Positions 6,681 through 13,741 of a stretch of 16,747 nt of DNA are shown piece by piece. The stretch lies in the NCBI GenBank assembly GCA_035624085.1, contig DASPSE010000089.1, forward strand, positions 1 through 16,747. The letters run 5' to 3'. Every line of letters starts with the position of its first letter. Positions within the stretch are counted from its first letter, which is position 1. Source of the stretch: JAFAGX01 sp035624085 (lineage in GTDB: Bacteria; Acidobacteriota; Terriglobia; Terriglobales; Acidobacteriaceae). A program made the translations under genes and the position numbers. Under the pieces are notes generated by a model. It did not search any database. It saw nothing but the letters and a program-made list of their open reading frames with translations, and was not told the DNA's origin.

Positions 6681-7656
6681 CCGGCTGGGTGCGGGATTTT
6701 AGGGCAGCCGCAAGGAAATCGATCACTTTTGTTTTGTAGAGATCGGGATTGGCACCGAAGGTGGAATTATGATCGGCGCCGGGCACAACGAGGATCTCCT
6801 TCAGGGGACCCCTCGCCGCCTCATACAAATGTTGCGAGTCTTCGGGAGGCGCGATTGGGTCCTTCTCCCCCACGATAAATAGAATGGGCCTATTGCCGAT
6901 TTGCAAAACCGCTGGCGTGACATCATCAAGTTGGGAAGGCAACCTGACTCCCGTGCGCCAATAATAAGCGAATTCCACAAAAGCCCTGGCCCATGACGCT
7001 TGGGCCAGTGTGTTGGCCATTTGTAGACCAGCCTTCTCGGGAAAGGAAGCCTTGGGGTCGTTTCCAACGAGGGCTACCTCGCGCTGCAGGGTACTGTAAA
7101 TGGAGATGAATCCGCCGTCAGAAATGGCGGCCGAAATGTCATTCGACCGGGCGGTAGCCCAGAGCGCCGCGCGCGCGCCGTAGGAGTGCCCAAAAGCCAC
7201 AAACGGACCACGTTCTCCCCGCCGTTTCGCGGCTTCAACCGCTCCCAAAATGTCGAGAGCCTCCAGCGGGCCCGGCGTCATATAGTCGCCGCCACTCTCG
7301 CCGTGGGCGCGGAGGTCGATGGGAAAGGCGTTATAGCCGTTCACGGCAAGAAACGCAGCACGCGAAAGCATTGAGGAGCGATTGCTGCCGTTGCCGTGCG
7401 CAAGAATGACAGTGCCCAGAACTCCTGGTTGATGCGGAGCAGTTCCCTGAGCCGGTATCCACCAGCCTTTCAGGTTTATGCCGTCCAGGGATTGGAAACT
7501 GATTGCTTCAGACCTGAGTCCGTACTGCACGGGCACAGCTTTGAAGGAGGGAGCAAAATGGCCGACCACATTTATAGTTGAAAGATAGCCAGCGCCAACC
7601 GCGAAGGCTGCCAGCACGAGCGCACCCAGGCCGAGTTTGATGAGCCACTTTCGCAT
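6634..7656 (-). CDS. Membrane-anchored alpha/beta hydrolase
   Basis: 340 aa. Residues 1-30 are a basic start followed by a hydrophobic helix (KWLIKLGLGALVLAAFAVGAGYL), an uncleaved anchor or signal peptide, so the enzyme faces the periplasm. The alpha/beta-hydrolase core follows: oxyanion loop HGNG (87-90), RAHGESGGD (116-124), nucleophile elbow GHSYG (S158), the acid in VGEKDP (D266), and catalytic His in GADHN (H296). The triad is complete. The layout matches the serine aminopeptidase S33 / dienelactone hydrolase-like group widely annotated only as alpha/beta hydrolase; substrate unknown. ATG at 7656 has GGAGGG 11 nt upstream, a long spacing, but no better start keeps the anchor. The last 15 or so codons are read from DNA that also encodes the C-terminus of the M28 peptidase on the other strand. 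Confidence 0.9.
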   Translation of the reverse strand: MRKWLIKLGLGALVLAAFAVGAGYLSTINVVGHFAPSFKAVPVQYGLRSEAISFQSLDGINLKGWWIPAQGTAPHQPGVLGTVILAHGNGSNRSSMLSRAAFLAVNGYNAFPIDLRAHGESGGDYMTPGPLEALDILGAVEAAKRRGERGPFVAFGHSYGARAALWATARSNDISAAISDGGFISIYSTLQREVALVGNDPKASFPEKAGLQMANTLAQASWARAFVEFAYYWRTGVRLPSQLDDVTPAVLQIGNRPILFIVGEKDPIAPPEDSQHLYEAARGPLKEILVVPGADHNSTFGANPDLYKTKVIDFLAAALKSRTQPVTSATSRAGWPVHTP

Positions 7657-7808
7657 GACCGGCTTCGCCCTCCGCTCTCAGAAAGCCTGCCCAAACTAAA
7701 TCGACGTTGGTCCCAAGGTACACCAGGAGAACGCATTCCTGCGGCACTGCCGAATCCACGGTACTGTCCCAGTTTCGATTGCTTGACTGCTTCGTGCCCT
7801 TAGCGATT

Positions 7809-7850
7809 CCTTTGCGATCTTCGCGGTTAAAAAGCTTTTCACCGCAAAGG
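7809..7850. repeat. REP-like palindromic element
   Basis: In the 359-nt stretch between the hydrolase start and dksA. CCTTTGCG (7809-7816) pairs with CGCAAAGG (7843-7850). Nested alternatives are GCGGT (7823-7827) with ACCGC (7841-7845) and the A/T palindrome AAAAGCTTTT (7830-7839). The flank continues with similar words (GGGCGCTGAGAATTCGCC, AAGGTCGCAGAG). It resembles intergenic palindromes seen in many copies in GC-rich soil bacteria; only this copy is in the window. Apart from this and the dksA promoter, I see nothing in 7657-7918. Confidence 0.45.
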
Positions 7851-7918
7851 GCGCTGAGAATTCGCCAAGGTCGCAGAGCGACGCCAAATTAAGACACTAC
7901 CGGAATCCATACCGCCAG

Positions 7919-7964
7919 TTGACGCATCTCATTTTAGGCGCATATCATTTCCGTTTGGCCTAAA
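7919..7964 (+). promoter_or_regulatory. Sigma-70 promoter of dksA with flanking inverted repeat
   Basis: TTGACG (7919-7924), 18-nt spacer, TATCAT (7943-7948); both boxes match 5 of 6 consensus bases. Start of transcription is predicted near 7955, giving a leader of about 60 nt. TTTAGGC (7933-7939) and GCCTAAA (7958-7964) are perfect inverted copies on either side of the -10, suited to a dimeric repressor. Confidence 0.6.
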
Positions 7965-8015
7965 CGCTGAGGAGCCAAGCAGGGAACGAGGTTGTTTGCA
8001 GTGAAGTTAGCATCC

Positions 8016-8384
8016 ATGGATAAGAAGAAGCTGGATTCGTTTAAAAAGAGATTGGAAACGCGGCAGCAGGAATTGCGCCGCATGGTTTCGCGTACGCAAC
8101 AGGACGGGCGCTCCGCGGACGAGGATACGGCGCAGGACATCGCCGATCGCGCGGCCAGTTCCTATACCAAAGAATTTCTCTTTCACCAGAGCAATAACGA
8201 CCGGCAGCTGCTGCAGATGGTGGATGCGGCTCTGTCGCGCATTCGCGAAGGGACGTTCGGAGAATGCATCTCGTGTGGCAAGGAGATCAATCCCAAACGG
8301 CTGGAAGCGGTGCCGTGGACGCGGCATTGCATCGAGTGCCAGGAAAAGCTGGAACAGGGACGACTGGAAGAAGCGCCGCGATAG
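8016..8384 (+). CDS. dksA: DksA/TraR-family RNA polymerase-binding zinc-finger protein
   Basis: 122 aa, cytoplasmic. DksA enters the secondary channel of RNA polymerase and, with ppGpp, changes initiation at rRNA and amino-acid promoters. The sequence shows an N-terminal coiled coil (residues 2-80, rich in K, R, E, Q), the tip motif DxxDxA as DIADRA (41-46), which in E. coli carries the acidic residues needed for activity, and a four-cysteine zinc finger, CISC (84-87) and CIEC (105-108). Keeping both motifs argues for a true DksA-type regulator rather than a degenerate TraR relative. At 122 residues it is shorter than E. coli DksA (151) because the N-terminal extension is missing. Start choice: ATG 8016 gives the family-like MDKKKL; an in-frame GTG at 8001 has GAGG 9 nt upstream and could be the real start. 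It has its own promoter and terminator and so is monocistronic. Confidence 0.9.
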   Translation: MDKKKLDSFKKRLETRQQELRRMVSRTQQDGRSADEDTAQDIADRAASSYTKEFLFHQSNNDRQLLQMVDAALSRIREGTFGECISCGKEINPKRLEAVPWTRHCIECQEKLEQGRLEEAPR

Positions 8385-8409
8385 ACTGATGCCGCAAGTT
8401 CGAATGACG

Positions 8410-8441
8410 AAGCCGCCGCAGAGCCGGCGGCTTTCGCTTTT
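8410..8441 (+). terminator. Intrinsic terminator of dksA
   Basis: AAGCCGCCG (8410-8418) pairs with CGGCGGCTT (8425-8433), a 9-bp stem with a 6-nt loop, followed by TCGCTTTTT (8434-8441). It starts 26 nt after the dksA stop and sits between convergent dksA and phoU. Confidence 0.75.
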
Positions 8442-8455
8442 GGCAAGTTATCGAT

Positions 8456-9151
8456 TCACTCTGATCGCGAACTTTTCGGCCGCTTGGGCTCGTGACGCAT
8501 GCTGTGGCCTTCCACCAGGTGGAACAATTCTTCTCCAAGATTCTTGGCATGATCGCCGGCGCGCTCGAACGCCTGCGCCATGAGCAGCAGATTGGTGCTG
8601 TAGTCGAAAGTGCAATCTTTGCTCTCCAGGTGCCGGCGGAAAACAGCGTGGCAGACGTGGTCGATCTGCGTGTCCGTCTTCAACACCCAGTTGGCCGAAT
8701 CCAGATCGCGCCTCACGAATCCCTGGTGAATATTCTCCAGCATCTTCTCCAGAACTTCCGCCATGGTAATCAAATCGCGGTGATCGTCCTTCAGCAGCTT
8801 CCCGGGCAGGCGCTGCAAACGCTGGGTCACCGACCACGTCAAATCGCCGATGCGCTCCAGATCGATAATGAATTTCAAACAGGCGAGCAATTCCCGCGCT
8901 TCGGCTTCGCTCACCTGGGTGATAGCGCTCGTGATTTGTTCGTCGATCCTGCGCTCCATGCGGTCCAACTCTTTTTCGCAGTCCTTTACCGCAATGAATG
9001 CCATGTTGGAAGAATTCTCCAGAAAGTCGCGCAGGTTGAATGCGGCATCTTTGGCTACGAGGCAGGATTGCTGAACCAGGCTGGTCATTTCGCGAGTGGA
9101 CTCGAGTTCCTGCGCGGATTTCCGTCGGGTCGCGGTCATAGAAGCCTTCAT
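8456..9151 (-). CDS. phoU: PhoU-family phosphate signalling protein
   Basis: 231 aa, cytoplasmic, all-helical. PhoU links the PstSCAB phosphate transporter to the PhoR kinase and represses the Pho response when phosphate is ample. Two helical-bundle repeats are visible, each with the metal-binding E/DxxxD signature: ERIGD (99-103) and ERAGD (199-203 region, in FERAGDHAKNLGEEL), the second being the most conserved PhoU motif. The C-terminal 15 residues are a basic tail (KRPKSSRSE). No pst gene, phoR or phoB lies in the window. The gene follows the sigma-54 activator on the same strand after 49 bp with no terminator, so the two are probably co-transcribed. Start: ATG 9151 has no good ribosome-binding site; the internal ATG at 9139 has GAAGG 5 nt upstream and is an equal candidate. 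Confidence 0.9.
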   Translation of the reverse strand: MKASMTATRRKSAQELESTREMTSLVQQSCLVAKDAAFNLRDFLENSSNMAFIAVKDCEKELDRMERRIDEQITSAITQVSEAEARELLACLKFIIDLERIGDLTWSVTQRLQRLPGKLLKDDHRDLITMAEVLEKMLENIHQGFVRRDLDSANWVLKTDTQIDHVCHAVFRRHLESKDCTFDYSTNLLLMAQAFERAGDHAKNLGEELFHLVEGHSMRHEPKRPKSSRSE

Positions 9152-9200
9152 GATACCGCGAAAGGCGTGGGGAATTTTGGGCTCGCGCCTGCTGGCAGTT

Positions 9201-10274
9201 TCAATCGGCAGCGACGCCGCCGTCGGCTACGGCGGCGGTTGGCCGGCGCACGGCTCGATTGGGCGGTAGACCAGCGTCACGAATCTTGTACAACAGAGCG
9301 CGATAGCTGATACTCAGCGCGCGGGCTGCCTGTTTGCGGTTCCAGTGGTGAGCTTGCAGCACTTTGAGGATGACTTTGCGTTCGAGTTCCCGCGTGGCCT
9401 GACGGGTCAGCTTCTTTAACGAGATTGGGCCATCCAGATTGATCTCGGGACTGAAAAATTCCTGCTCAGCGCGCGTCATGAGGTCGTTGCTGATCACCTC
9501 CTCGCTGCCCAGAATGACATAGCGCTTCATCAGGTTTTCGAGTTCGCGGATGTTCCCCGGCCAATGATACTTCTGCAGTAGACCAATCAGTTCGGAAGAG
9601 AGGGTATGCGCCCGGCAGTTGTATTTGCGGTTGTAGTATTCCAGAAAATAATTGACCAGAGACTCAACGTCGCCGCGCCTCTCGCGCAACGGGGGCATCT
9701 GCAGGTTCACGACGTTGATGCGATAGAAAAGATCCCGGCGGAAGGTCCCGCCTTCGATTTCGTTCTCCAGTTGGCGGTTGGTGGCACAGACCACGCGAAC
9801 TTCGACCTTCTTGTCTTCTTGTGCGCCGATGCGGCAAAACTGTCCATCCTGGAGCAACTGCAGAAGTTTCGATTGCAGAGCCAAATCCAGCTCAGAAATC
9901 TCGTCCAAAAACAGGGTGCCCCGATGAGCGAGTTCAACGCGGCCAGGTTTTGAACCGTAAGCTCCGGTGAAGGCTCCCTTTTCGTATCCAAACAGCTCGC
10001 TTTCAAGCAGCGTCCCGGGAATTGCGGGACAGTTGACTTTGACGAAGGGTCCGCCCTTCCAGGGCGACAAGGCGTGGATCATGCGGGCAATGATGTCTTT
10101 GCCGGTTCCGCTCTCGCCATGAATTAATACCGGGACGTTGGCGCTGGCTACTTTGGCCATCCGCCCCCGCAGCGTCTGCATGGCCTCTGAACCGCCGAAG
10201 ATCACTTCCTCCGGAGGAAATTCGCCTAAAGACTGGACCAGAGAACTGAACGAATTGGTTGGTTGAACCGGCAT
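9201..10274 (-). CDS. Sigma-54-dependent transcription activator without receiver domain
   Basis: 357 aa from the ATG at 10274 (GGGG 8 nt upstream); an in-frame ATG at 10331 would add 19 residues. The N-terminus is only about 27 residues before the AAA+ domain, so there is no receiver, GAF or PAS sensor. AAA+ motifs: FGGSEAMQ, Walker A GESGTGKD (53-60), GAFTGA (100-105) which contacts sigma-54, Walker B TLFLDEISEL, VRVVCATNR, FRRDLFYRINVV with the arginine finger, PPLRERRGD, and HWPGNIRELENLMKR. A Fis-type helix-turn-helix ends it (NRKQAARALSISYRALLYKIR). It is therefore able to open sigma-54 promoters, and control must come from a partner protein or expression level, as with PspF-like or HrpR/S-like activators. 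Its neighbours are PilZ upstream and PhoU downstream. It is a close paralogue of the response regulator at 12133-13545. Confidence 0.92.
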   Translation of the reverse strand: MPVQPTNSFSSLVQSLGEFPPEEVIFGGSEAMQTLRGRMAKVASANVPVLIHGESGTGKDIIARMIHALSPWKGGPFVKVNCPAIPGTLLESELFGYEKGAFTGAYGSKPGRVELAHRGTLFLDEISELDLALQSKLLQLLQDGQFCRIGAQEDKKVEVRVVCATNRQLENEIEGGTFRRDLFYRINVVNLQMPPLRERRGDVESLVNYFLEYYNRKYNCRAHTLSSELIGLLQKYHWPGNIRELENLMKRYVILGSEEVISNDLMTRAEQEFFSPEINLDGPISLKKLTRQATRELERKVILKVLQAHHWNRKQAARALSISYRALLYKIRDAGLPPNRAVRRPTAAVADGGVAAD

Positions 10275-10368
10275 TGCATGGACCCCAGCCTGGAGGTATG
10301 CACCCTGAACGCCAAAGCCCTCAGCTGGCATTCACTCACTTCTAAACTGAACCTATATGTCTGGGATT

Positions 10369-10397
10369 CAGTGGATTACAGAGGCAATTGCCCACTG
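10369..10397. promoter_or_regulatory. Nested palindrome upstream of the sigma-54 activator (operator candidate)
   Basis: CAGTGG (10369-10374) and CCACTG (10392-10397) are perfect inverted copies enclosing the 10-bp palindrome GGCAATTGCC (10383-10392). It lies about 95-125 bp upstream of the activator start, between the pilZ stop and the activator, a suitable site for an upstream activator or repressor. No clear -24/-12 or -35/-10 pair was found beside it. Confidence 0.35.
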
Positions 10398-10461
10398 TGG
10401 AAAAGTGCGACCGGCCAAGGACGGATGACTCACGAGCCTGTTTTGGTGTGAGAAAAACTTT

Positions 10462-10842
10462 TCACAGGGGAGAAACAGCTTTCCGTCGCTTGGCCAGACG
10501 GCTGGAGTTCGGGCCTAACAACGCATGGGAAAACTTGACGCCGACCAACTGGTAGCCCTCAGCATGGGTCGCCCACACCACCCGGGCCTGCAAATTGCGG
10601 GAAGTTTTAGGCAAGCTCACAGCAGAAACCAGTGGGGCACTGGGGATTTCCAGCAAAACCTGCGAGGAGAGCGGCAAAGAGCGACGCACGGCGACCAAAG
10701 CTCCCCCAGCAGACACGTTCAAAGCGGTAGCAAATTCCAATAATTCCTTGTCATCGCCGTTCTTGCTCCGAACAAAAACAGGAACTGCCAGGGGAAGACG
10801 CTCCCATTTTCGGTGTTTGGTATCCGGCTTTCTTCGGTTCAA
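10462..10842 (-). CDS. PilZ-domain protein (predicted c-di-GMP receptor)
   Basis: 126 aa from a TTG start at 10842, which has AAAGGA 6 nt upstream and puts the start just before the PilZ fold; an in-frame ATG at 10944 would add 34 residues with no domain signal and no ribosome-binding site, so the start is uncertain. The two c-di-GMP binding motifs are intact: RxxxR as RKWER (11-15) and (D/N)xSxxG as NVSAGG (42-47), with beta strands between them (LPLAVPVFVRS, ALVAVRRSL, VLLEI) and after (QARVVWATH, YQLVGVKFSH). The basic tail (SRLAKRRKAV) is common in single-domain PilZ adaptors. It lies divergent from the histidine kinase and upstream of the sigma-54 activator on the same strand. It may act by c-di-GMP-dependent contact with one of the neighbouring regulators; no direct evidence. 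Confidence 0.8.
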   Translation of the reverse strand: MNRRKPDTKHRKWERLPLAVPVFVRSKNGDDKELLEFATALNVSAGGALVAVRRSLPLSSQVLLEIPSAPLVSAVSLPKTSRNLQARVVWATHAEGYQLVGVKFSHALLGPNSSRLAKRRKAVSPL

Positions 10843-11096
10843 GTTTAGTCCTTTGCCCCCGATGAATGGACCTTTGGCCGCACATTCGGGGCCAAATGCC
10901 GGCAGGGATGTGCACGCCCCCGGAATTGACCCAGCCAAAAGCATGATGAGCCGGATGAGATCATGCTAGAAATGCTCCACTTGCCCGCATGGATCTTTTG
11001 CCTTGTGTTCGCAACTTCGCGGGCTGCGATGTCAGCCGATAGGTACTTTCGACTGCATACTTTTGCCCATGATTGGCAATTTCATTGCATTTTCCG
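10843..11096. other. Divergent intergenic region between pilZ and the histidine kinase
   Basis: About 355 bp separate the two divergent coding starts. The plus-strand side holds the kinase promoter (11097-11125). Open frames on both strands extend into it (ATG 10944 minus; TTG 11003 plus) but lack ribosome-binding sites, and the plus one lies upstream of the promoter. I see no terminator, RNA or repeat here. Confidence 0.45.
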
Positions 11097-11125
11097 TTGA
11101 CACCCCGGGGGCTACGTCATACCAT
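11097..11125 (+). promoter_or_regulatory. Sigma-70 promoter of the kinase-regulator operon
   Basis: A consensus -35 TTGACA (11097-11102), exactly 17 nt of spacer, and TACCAT (11120-11125) as -10. Transcription would start near 11132, giving a leader of about 66 nt to the ATG at 11198, and ruling out the upstream in-frame starts at 11003 and 11069 if it is the main promoter. Confidence 0.6.
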
Positions 11126-11197
11126 CAGTCAGCATTCATTTGCACAGATCCTGAGTGCTCTCCTCCCTCGATACGCAAACCACCGAGTTCTTCTCAA

Positions 11198-12136
11198 ATG
11201 GGTGTAGTGCCTGAAAAGACGTTCCTCCCCGAGGCAGGATCGAAGGCGTTTGATTCCGGCCTTTGCCCCGCCAAACCGGAGGGCGAAGACGCCTGCCCTA
11301 ATCCCGCCTGCAGTCAGGAATTGTTACAGCAATACACCCAGCTTCGGGAACGGTTTCTGCGAACCACTAACGCACTGGCCTCCGCTGCTCACGACTTGAA
11401 GACGCCGCTCGCGATCCTGAATGGGTATGTCGAGCTCTTGCAGAGCGAGAAACTGGGCGCGCTCAACCAGCGCCAGCGTGAGGTTCTGCAGGACATGAAT
11501 TCCAGCGGGCAGCGCCTGCAGCAGTTCATCCAGGATTTTCTCAGTTTCAGTGTACTGGAGACGGGCGAGGTAAAAATGCGCTTCGAGACGGGCGACCTGA
11601 ATGGCTGCCTGTCGGAAGTCTGTCGTCTTTGGTCGCACACTTTCCAGGAAAAAGGACTGGCACTCTATTTTCTTCCCAATCAGAAACTGCCGGAATTTCC
11701 GTTTGATGCGGCCAAAATGCAACGCGTCGTCTCCAACCTGCTGGAGAACGCAGCCAAGTTTACGCCTTCCGGAGGTACGGTGTGGCTTCATGCCGAGCCT
11801 TACATGTGGGATCGCCGCAACGTGAATCAGCCGGGCATCCTGACGGAACGGCGGCGCCAGGCGAGTGCGCTCCCGAATTCGGTGAAAATCAGTGTCGCCG
11901 ATACCGGGCCGGGCATTCCCGCCGAATATCACATTGAAGTATTCGACGATTTCTTCCGGCTGCCGCAAACCGAACGGCAGTCAGGCATGGGGCTCGGCCT
12001 GGCGATCGCCCGCCGACTGGTGAGCAGCATGGGCGGAAAAATCTGGGTCGAGAGCGAACCGGGGGCAGGATGCAAGTTTTCCTTTATTGTGCCACTCAAA
12101 CCTCCGTCGACGGGGAAGCAAGGGAATAGCAAATGA
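11198..12136 (+). CDS. Soluble histidine kinase (HisKA-HATPase)
   Basis: 312 aa from ATG 11198, chosen because the best promoter (11097-11125) lies just upstream; longer readings from 11003 or 11069 add up to 65 residues with no domain. No transmembrane segment and no PAS, GAF or HAMP domain: residues 1-45 hold a short Cys-containing segment (C23, C33, C38), then a coiled coil (QELLQQYTQLRERFLRTTNALA). H box SAAHDLKTPLAI with phospho-acceptor H65; N box NLLENAAKFTP (180-190); G1 DTGPGIP (235-241); F box FDDFFRL; G2 GMGLGLAI (263-270). About 25 residues (MWDRRNVNQ to ASALP) are inserted before the G1 box compared with typical HATPase domains. It phosphorylates, in all likelihood, the response regulator whose start overlaps its stop by 4 bp. 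The input signal is unknown and presumably cytoplasmic. Confidence 0.9.
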   Translation: MGVVPEKTFLPEAGSKAFDSGLCPAKPEGEDACPNPACSQELLQQYTQLRERFLRTTNALASAAHDLKTPLAILNGYVELLQSEKLGALNQRQREVLQDMNSSGQRLQQFIQDFLSFSVLETGEVKMRFETGDLNGCLSEVCRLWSHTFQEKGLALYFLPNQKLPEFPFDAAKMQRVVSNLLENAAKFTPSGGTVWLHAEPYMWDRRNVNQPGILTERRRQASALPNSVKISVADTGPGIPAEYHIEVFDDFFRLPQTERQSGMGLGLAIARRLVSSMGGKIWVESEPGAGCKFSFIVPLKPPSTGKQGNSK

Positions 12137-13545
12137 AGAATCCGGGCAACATTCTGCTGGTCGATGATGAGCCGGGAATGCTGCGCTACATCCGCACTTT
12201 GCTGGAAGTGGACGACTACAAGGTGGAAACCGCCAGCACTGGCGAACAGGCCATCGAGCGCGTGACCAAGGGCCTGCGGCCTGATCTGGTTTTGCTGGAC
12301 CTGCTGATGCCTGGCATCGACGGTTTGCAAACTCTCGAACAACTCCGGCAGCTGCAGCCCGGCGTGAAAGTCGTGATGCTTTCCTGCGTGGGCGACACGC
12401 GCAAAGTGGTACAAGCCATGCGCCTGGGCGCTTACGATTATCTGACCAAGCCATTCCAGAAAGCCGAACTGGATACCGTCGTCGATCAGTGCCTGGGTGC
12501 GAATCAGCAAAACTATCCCGGGGAAGTCGAAGAGCTGGCCGATGACGTCTTCTTCGTGGCGGCCAGTCCGTCGATGCGGAAGCTCCGCTCCGAAGCCGCT
12601 TTGGTTGCCAACGTTGACATTCCCGTGCTGATGTTGGGTGAGAGCGGCACTGGAAAGGAAGTCATGGCGCGGCTGATTCACAAGCTCTCGCCGCGCGCGC
12701 ACCGGACTTTCCTCAAGGTGAACTGCGCCGCAGTGCCTGCCGATTTGCTGGAGAGCGAACTATTCGGCTATGAAGCCGGGGCCTTCACTGGCGCCAATCA
12801 TCCCAAGCCCGGAAAATTCGAGCTTTGCAACAAAGGCACGATTCTACTGGACGAAATCGGCGAGATGCCGACTTCGCTGCAGGCCAAGCTGCTGCACATT
12901 TTGCAGGATGGGCAATTCTCGCGCCTGGGCAGCCGCTCAGTGATCAAAGCCGACGTCCGCATTCTGGCGGCCACCAACATCAATATTCCCGAAGCTCTCG
13001 CCACAAAGCGCCTGCGGGAAGATCTTTACTACCGGTTAAACGCTTTCACCTTGCATATTCCGCCGCTGCGCGAACGCAAGGAGGAAATTCCGATTTTGCT
13101 CAAGCACTTCATGGCGCACCAGGCGGAGCGGTACGCGCGTCCGCCGCTGCCCATTTCGCCAGAGATGCTCGAAGCCTGCCTGGCCTATCACTGGCCCGGC
13201 AATTTACGCGAATTGAGCAATTTCGTGAAGCGCTATCTCGTGCTGGGCGATGAAAAGCTGGCTATCAACGAACTCAAACCCAAGAGCGACGGCAGTGGAG
13301 CGCAGTTCAGTCCGACGGGCGAGAGCTCCGGCAATGGAGCGGAAGGCGGATTGAAGTCTTTGGCCCGCAGCGCGAAAGATGAGGCCGAAGCCGAAGCCAT
13401 CGCCAAGGCGCTGGACAAGACGAATTGGAACCGCAAACAAGCCGCGGCACTACTGAAGATAAGCTACAAAGCGCTTCTCTACAAGATCAGGCAATACGGC
13501 ATCGCCGAGCGGAAGAACCATCACAAATTGTCCGCCGGGGCGTAG
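12133..13545 (+). CDS. NtrC-type sigma-54 response regulator (receiver, AAA+, Fis-type HTH)
   Basis: 470 aa. Receiver (1-118): acidic pair D11-D12, phospho-acceptor D56 in LVLLDLLMPGIDG, S84 in VVMLSC, and K106 in YDYLTKPF. The AAA+ domain (about 140-375) has Walker A GESGTGKE (169-176), GAFTGA (216-221), Walker B TILLDEIGEM, LREDLYYRLNAF, PPLRERKEEIP and HWPGNLRELSNFVKR. A Gly/Ser-rich linker (SDGSGAQFSPTGESSGNGA) leads to the C-terminal helix-turn-helix NRKQAAALLKISYKALLYKIR. All residues for phosphorylation and sigma-54 contact are present. Start ATG 12133 overlaps the kinase stop as ATGA, so translation is coupled. The HTH is nearly the same as in the receiver-less activator at 9201-10274, which points to duplication and possibly shared target sites. 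Targets are unknown. Confidence 0.95.
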   Translation: MKNPGNILLVDDEPGMLRYIRTLLEVDDYKVETASTGEQAIERVTKGLRPDLVLLDLLMPGIDGLQTLEQLRQLQPGVKVVMLSCVGDTRKVVQAMRLGAYDYLTKPFQKAELDTVVDQCLGANQQNYPGEVEELADDVFFVAASPSMRKLRSEAALVANVDIPVLMLGESGTGKEVMARLIHKLSPRAHRTFLKVNCAAVPADLLESELFGYEAGAFTGANHPKPGKFELCNKGTILLDEIGEMPTSLQAKLLHILQDGQFSRLGSRSVIKADVRILAATNINIPEALATKRLREDLYYRLNAFTLHIPPLRERKEEIPILLKHFMAHQAERYARPPLPISPEMLEACLAYHWPGNLRELSNFVKRYLVLGDEKLAINELKPKSDGSGAQFSPTGESSGNGAEGGLKSLARSAKDEAEAEAIAKALDKTNWNRKQAAALLKISYKALLYKIRQYGIAERKNHHKLSAGA

Positions 13546-13581
13546 CTGGCGGCAATACTCCACGCATCGCGGGTCCAAGGT

Positions 13582-13612
13582 CCCATGTCTCACGAAGCCA
13601 GCGAGACATGGG
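13582..13612 (+). other. 10-bp perfect hairpin after the response regulator
   Basis: CCCATGTCTC (13582-13591) and GAGACATGGG (13603-13612) form a perfect stem with an 11-nt loop, 36 nt after the stop of the operon. No T-tract follows (CACCCCC), so it is not a classical terminator; it may protect the 3' end or belong to the repeat cluster that follows. Confidence 0.5.
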
Positions 13613-13630
13613 GCACCCCCAGAAGCAGTT

Positions 13631-13710
13631 CCCTCGCTGCGCTCGGGATTTCGCCTGGCGGCTCCCGCTCGGCGCTTCGCGCCTCGCTCACGCCGCCAAA
13701 ACGCCTCAGG
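13631..13710. repeat. Palindromic intergenic repeat, copy 1
   Basis: Core CCCTCGCT-GCG-CTCGGGATTTCG (13631-13653) is followed by GGCGG (13657-13661) and its complement CCGCC (13694-13698), then AAAACGCCT. Copy 2 repeats the order of core, GC hairpin and AAACGCCT. Imperfectly self-complementary; probably a short non-autonomous intergenic element. Confidence 0.6.
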
Positions 13711-13711
13711 T

Positions 13712-13741
13712 TTGACCCTCCTCCCGCTGAAATGCTATAAA
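13712..13741 (+). promoter_or_regulatory. Near-consensus extended -10 sigma-70 promoter
   Basis: TTGACC (13712-13717), 18-nt spacer ending in TGC (13733-13735), and TATAAA (13736-13741). Both boxes match 5 of 6 bases and the TGn extension is present, the strongest promoter-like site in the window. Start of transcription is predicted near 13748, about 484 nt upstream of the pyrophosphatase ATG. Confidence 0.6.

Noticed and set aside
6682..6710. Terminator CGGCTG...CAGCCG after the peptidase
   Set aside because: Only 6 bp with a 17-nt loop, no T-tract, and it lies in the coding end of the hydrolase.
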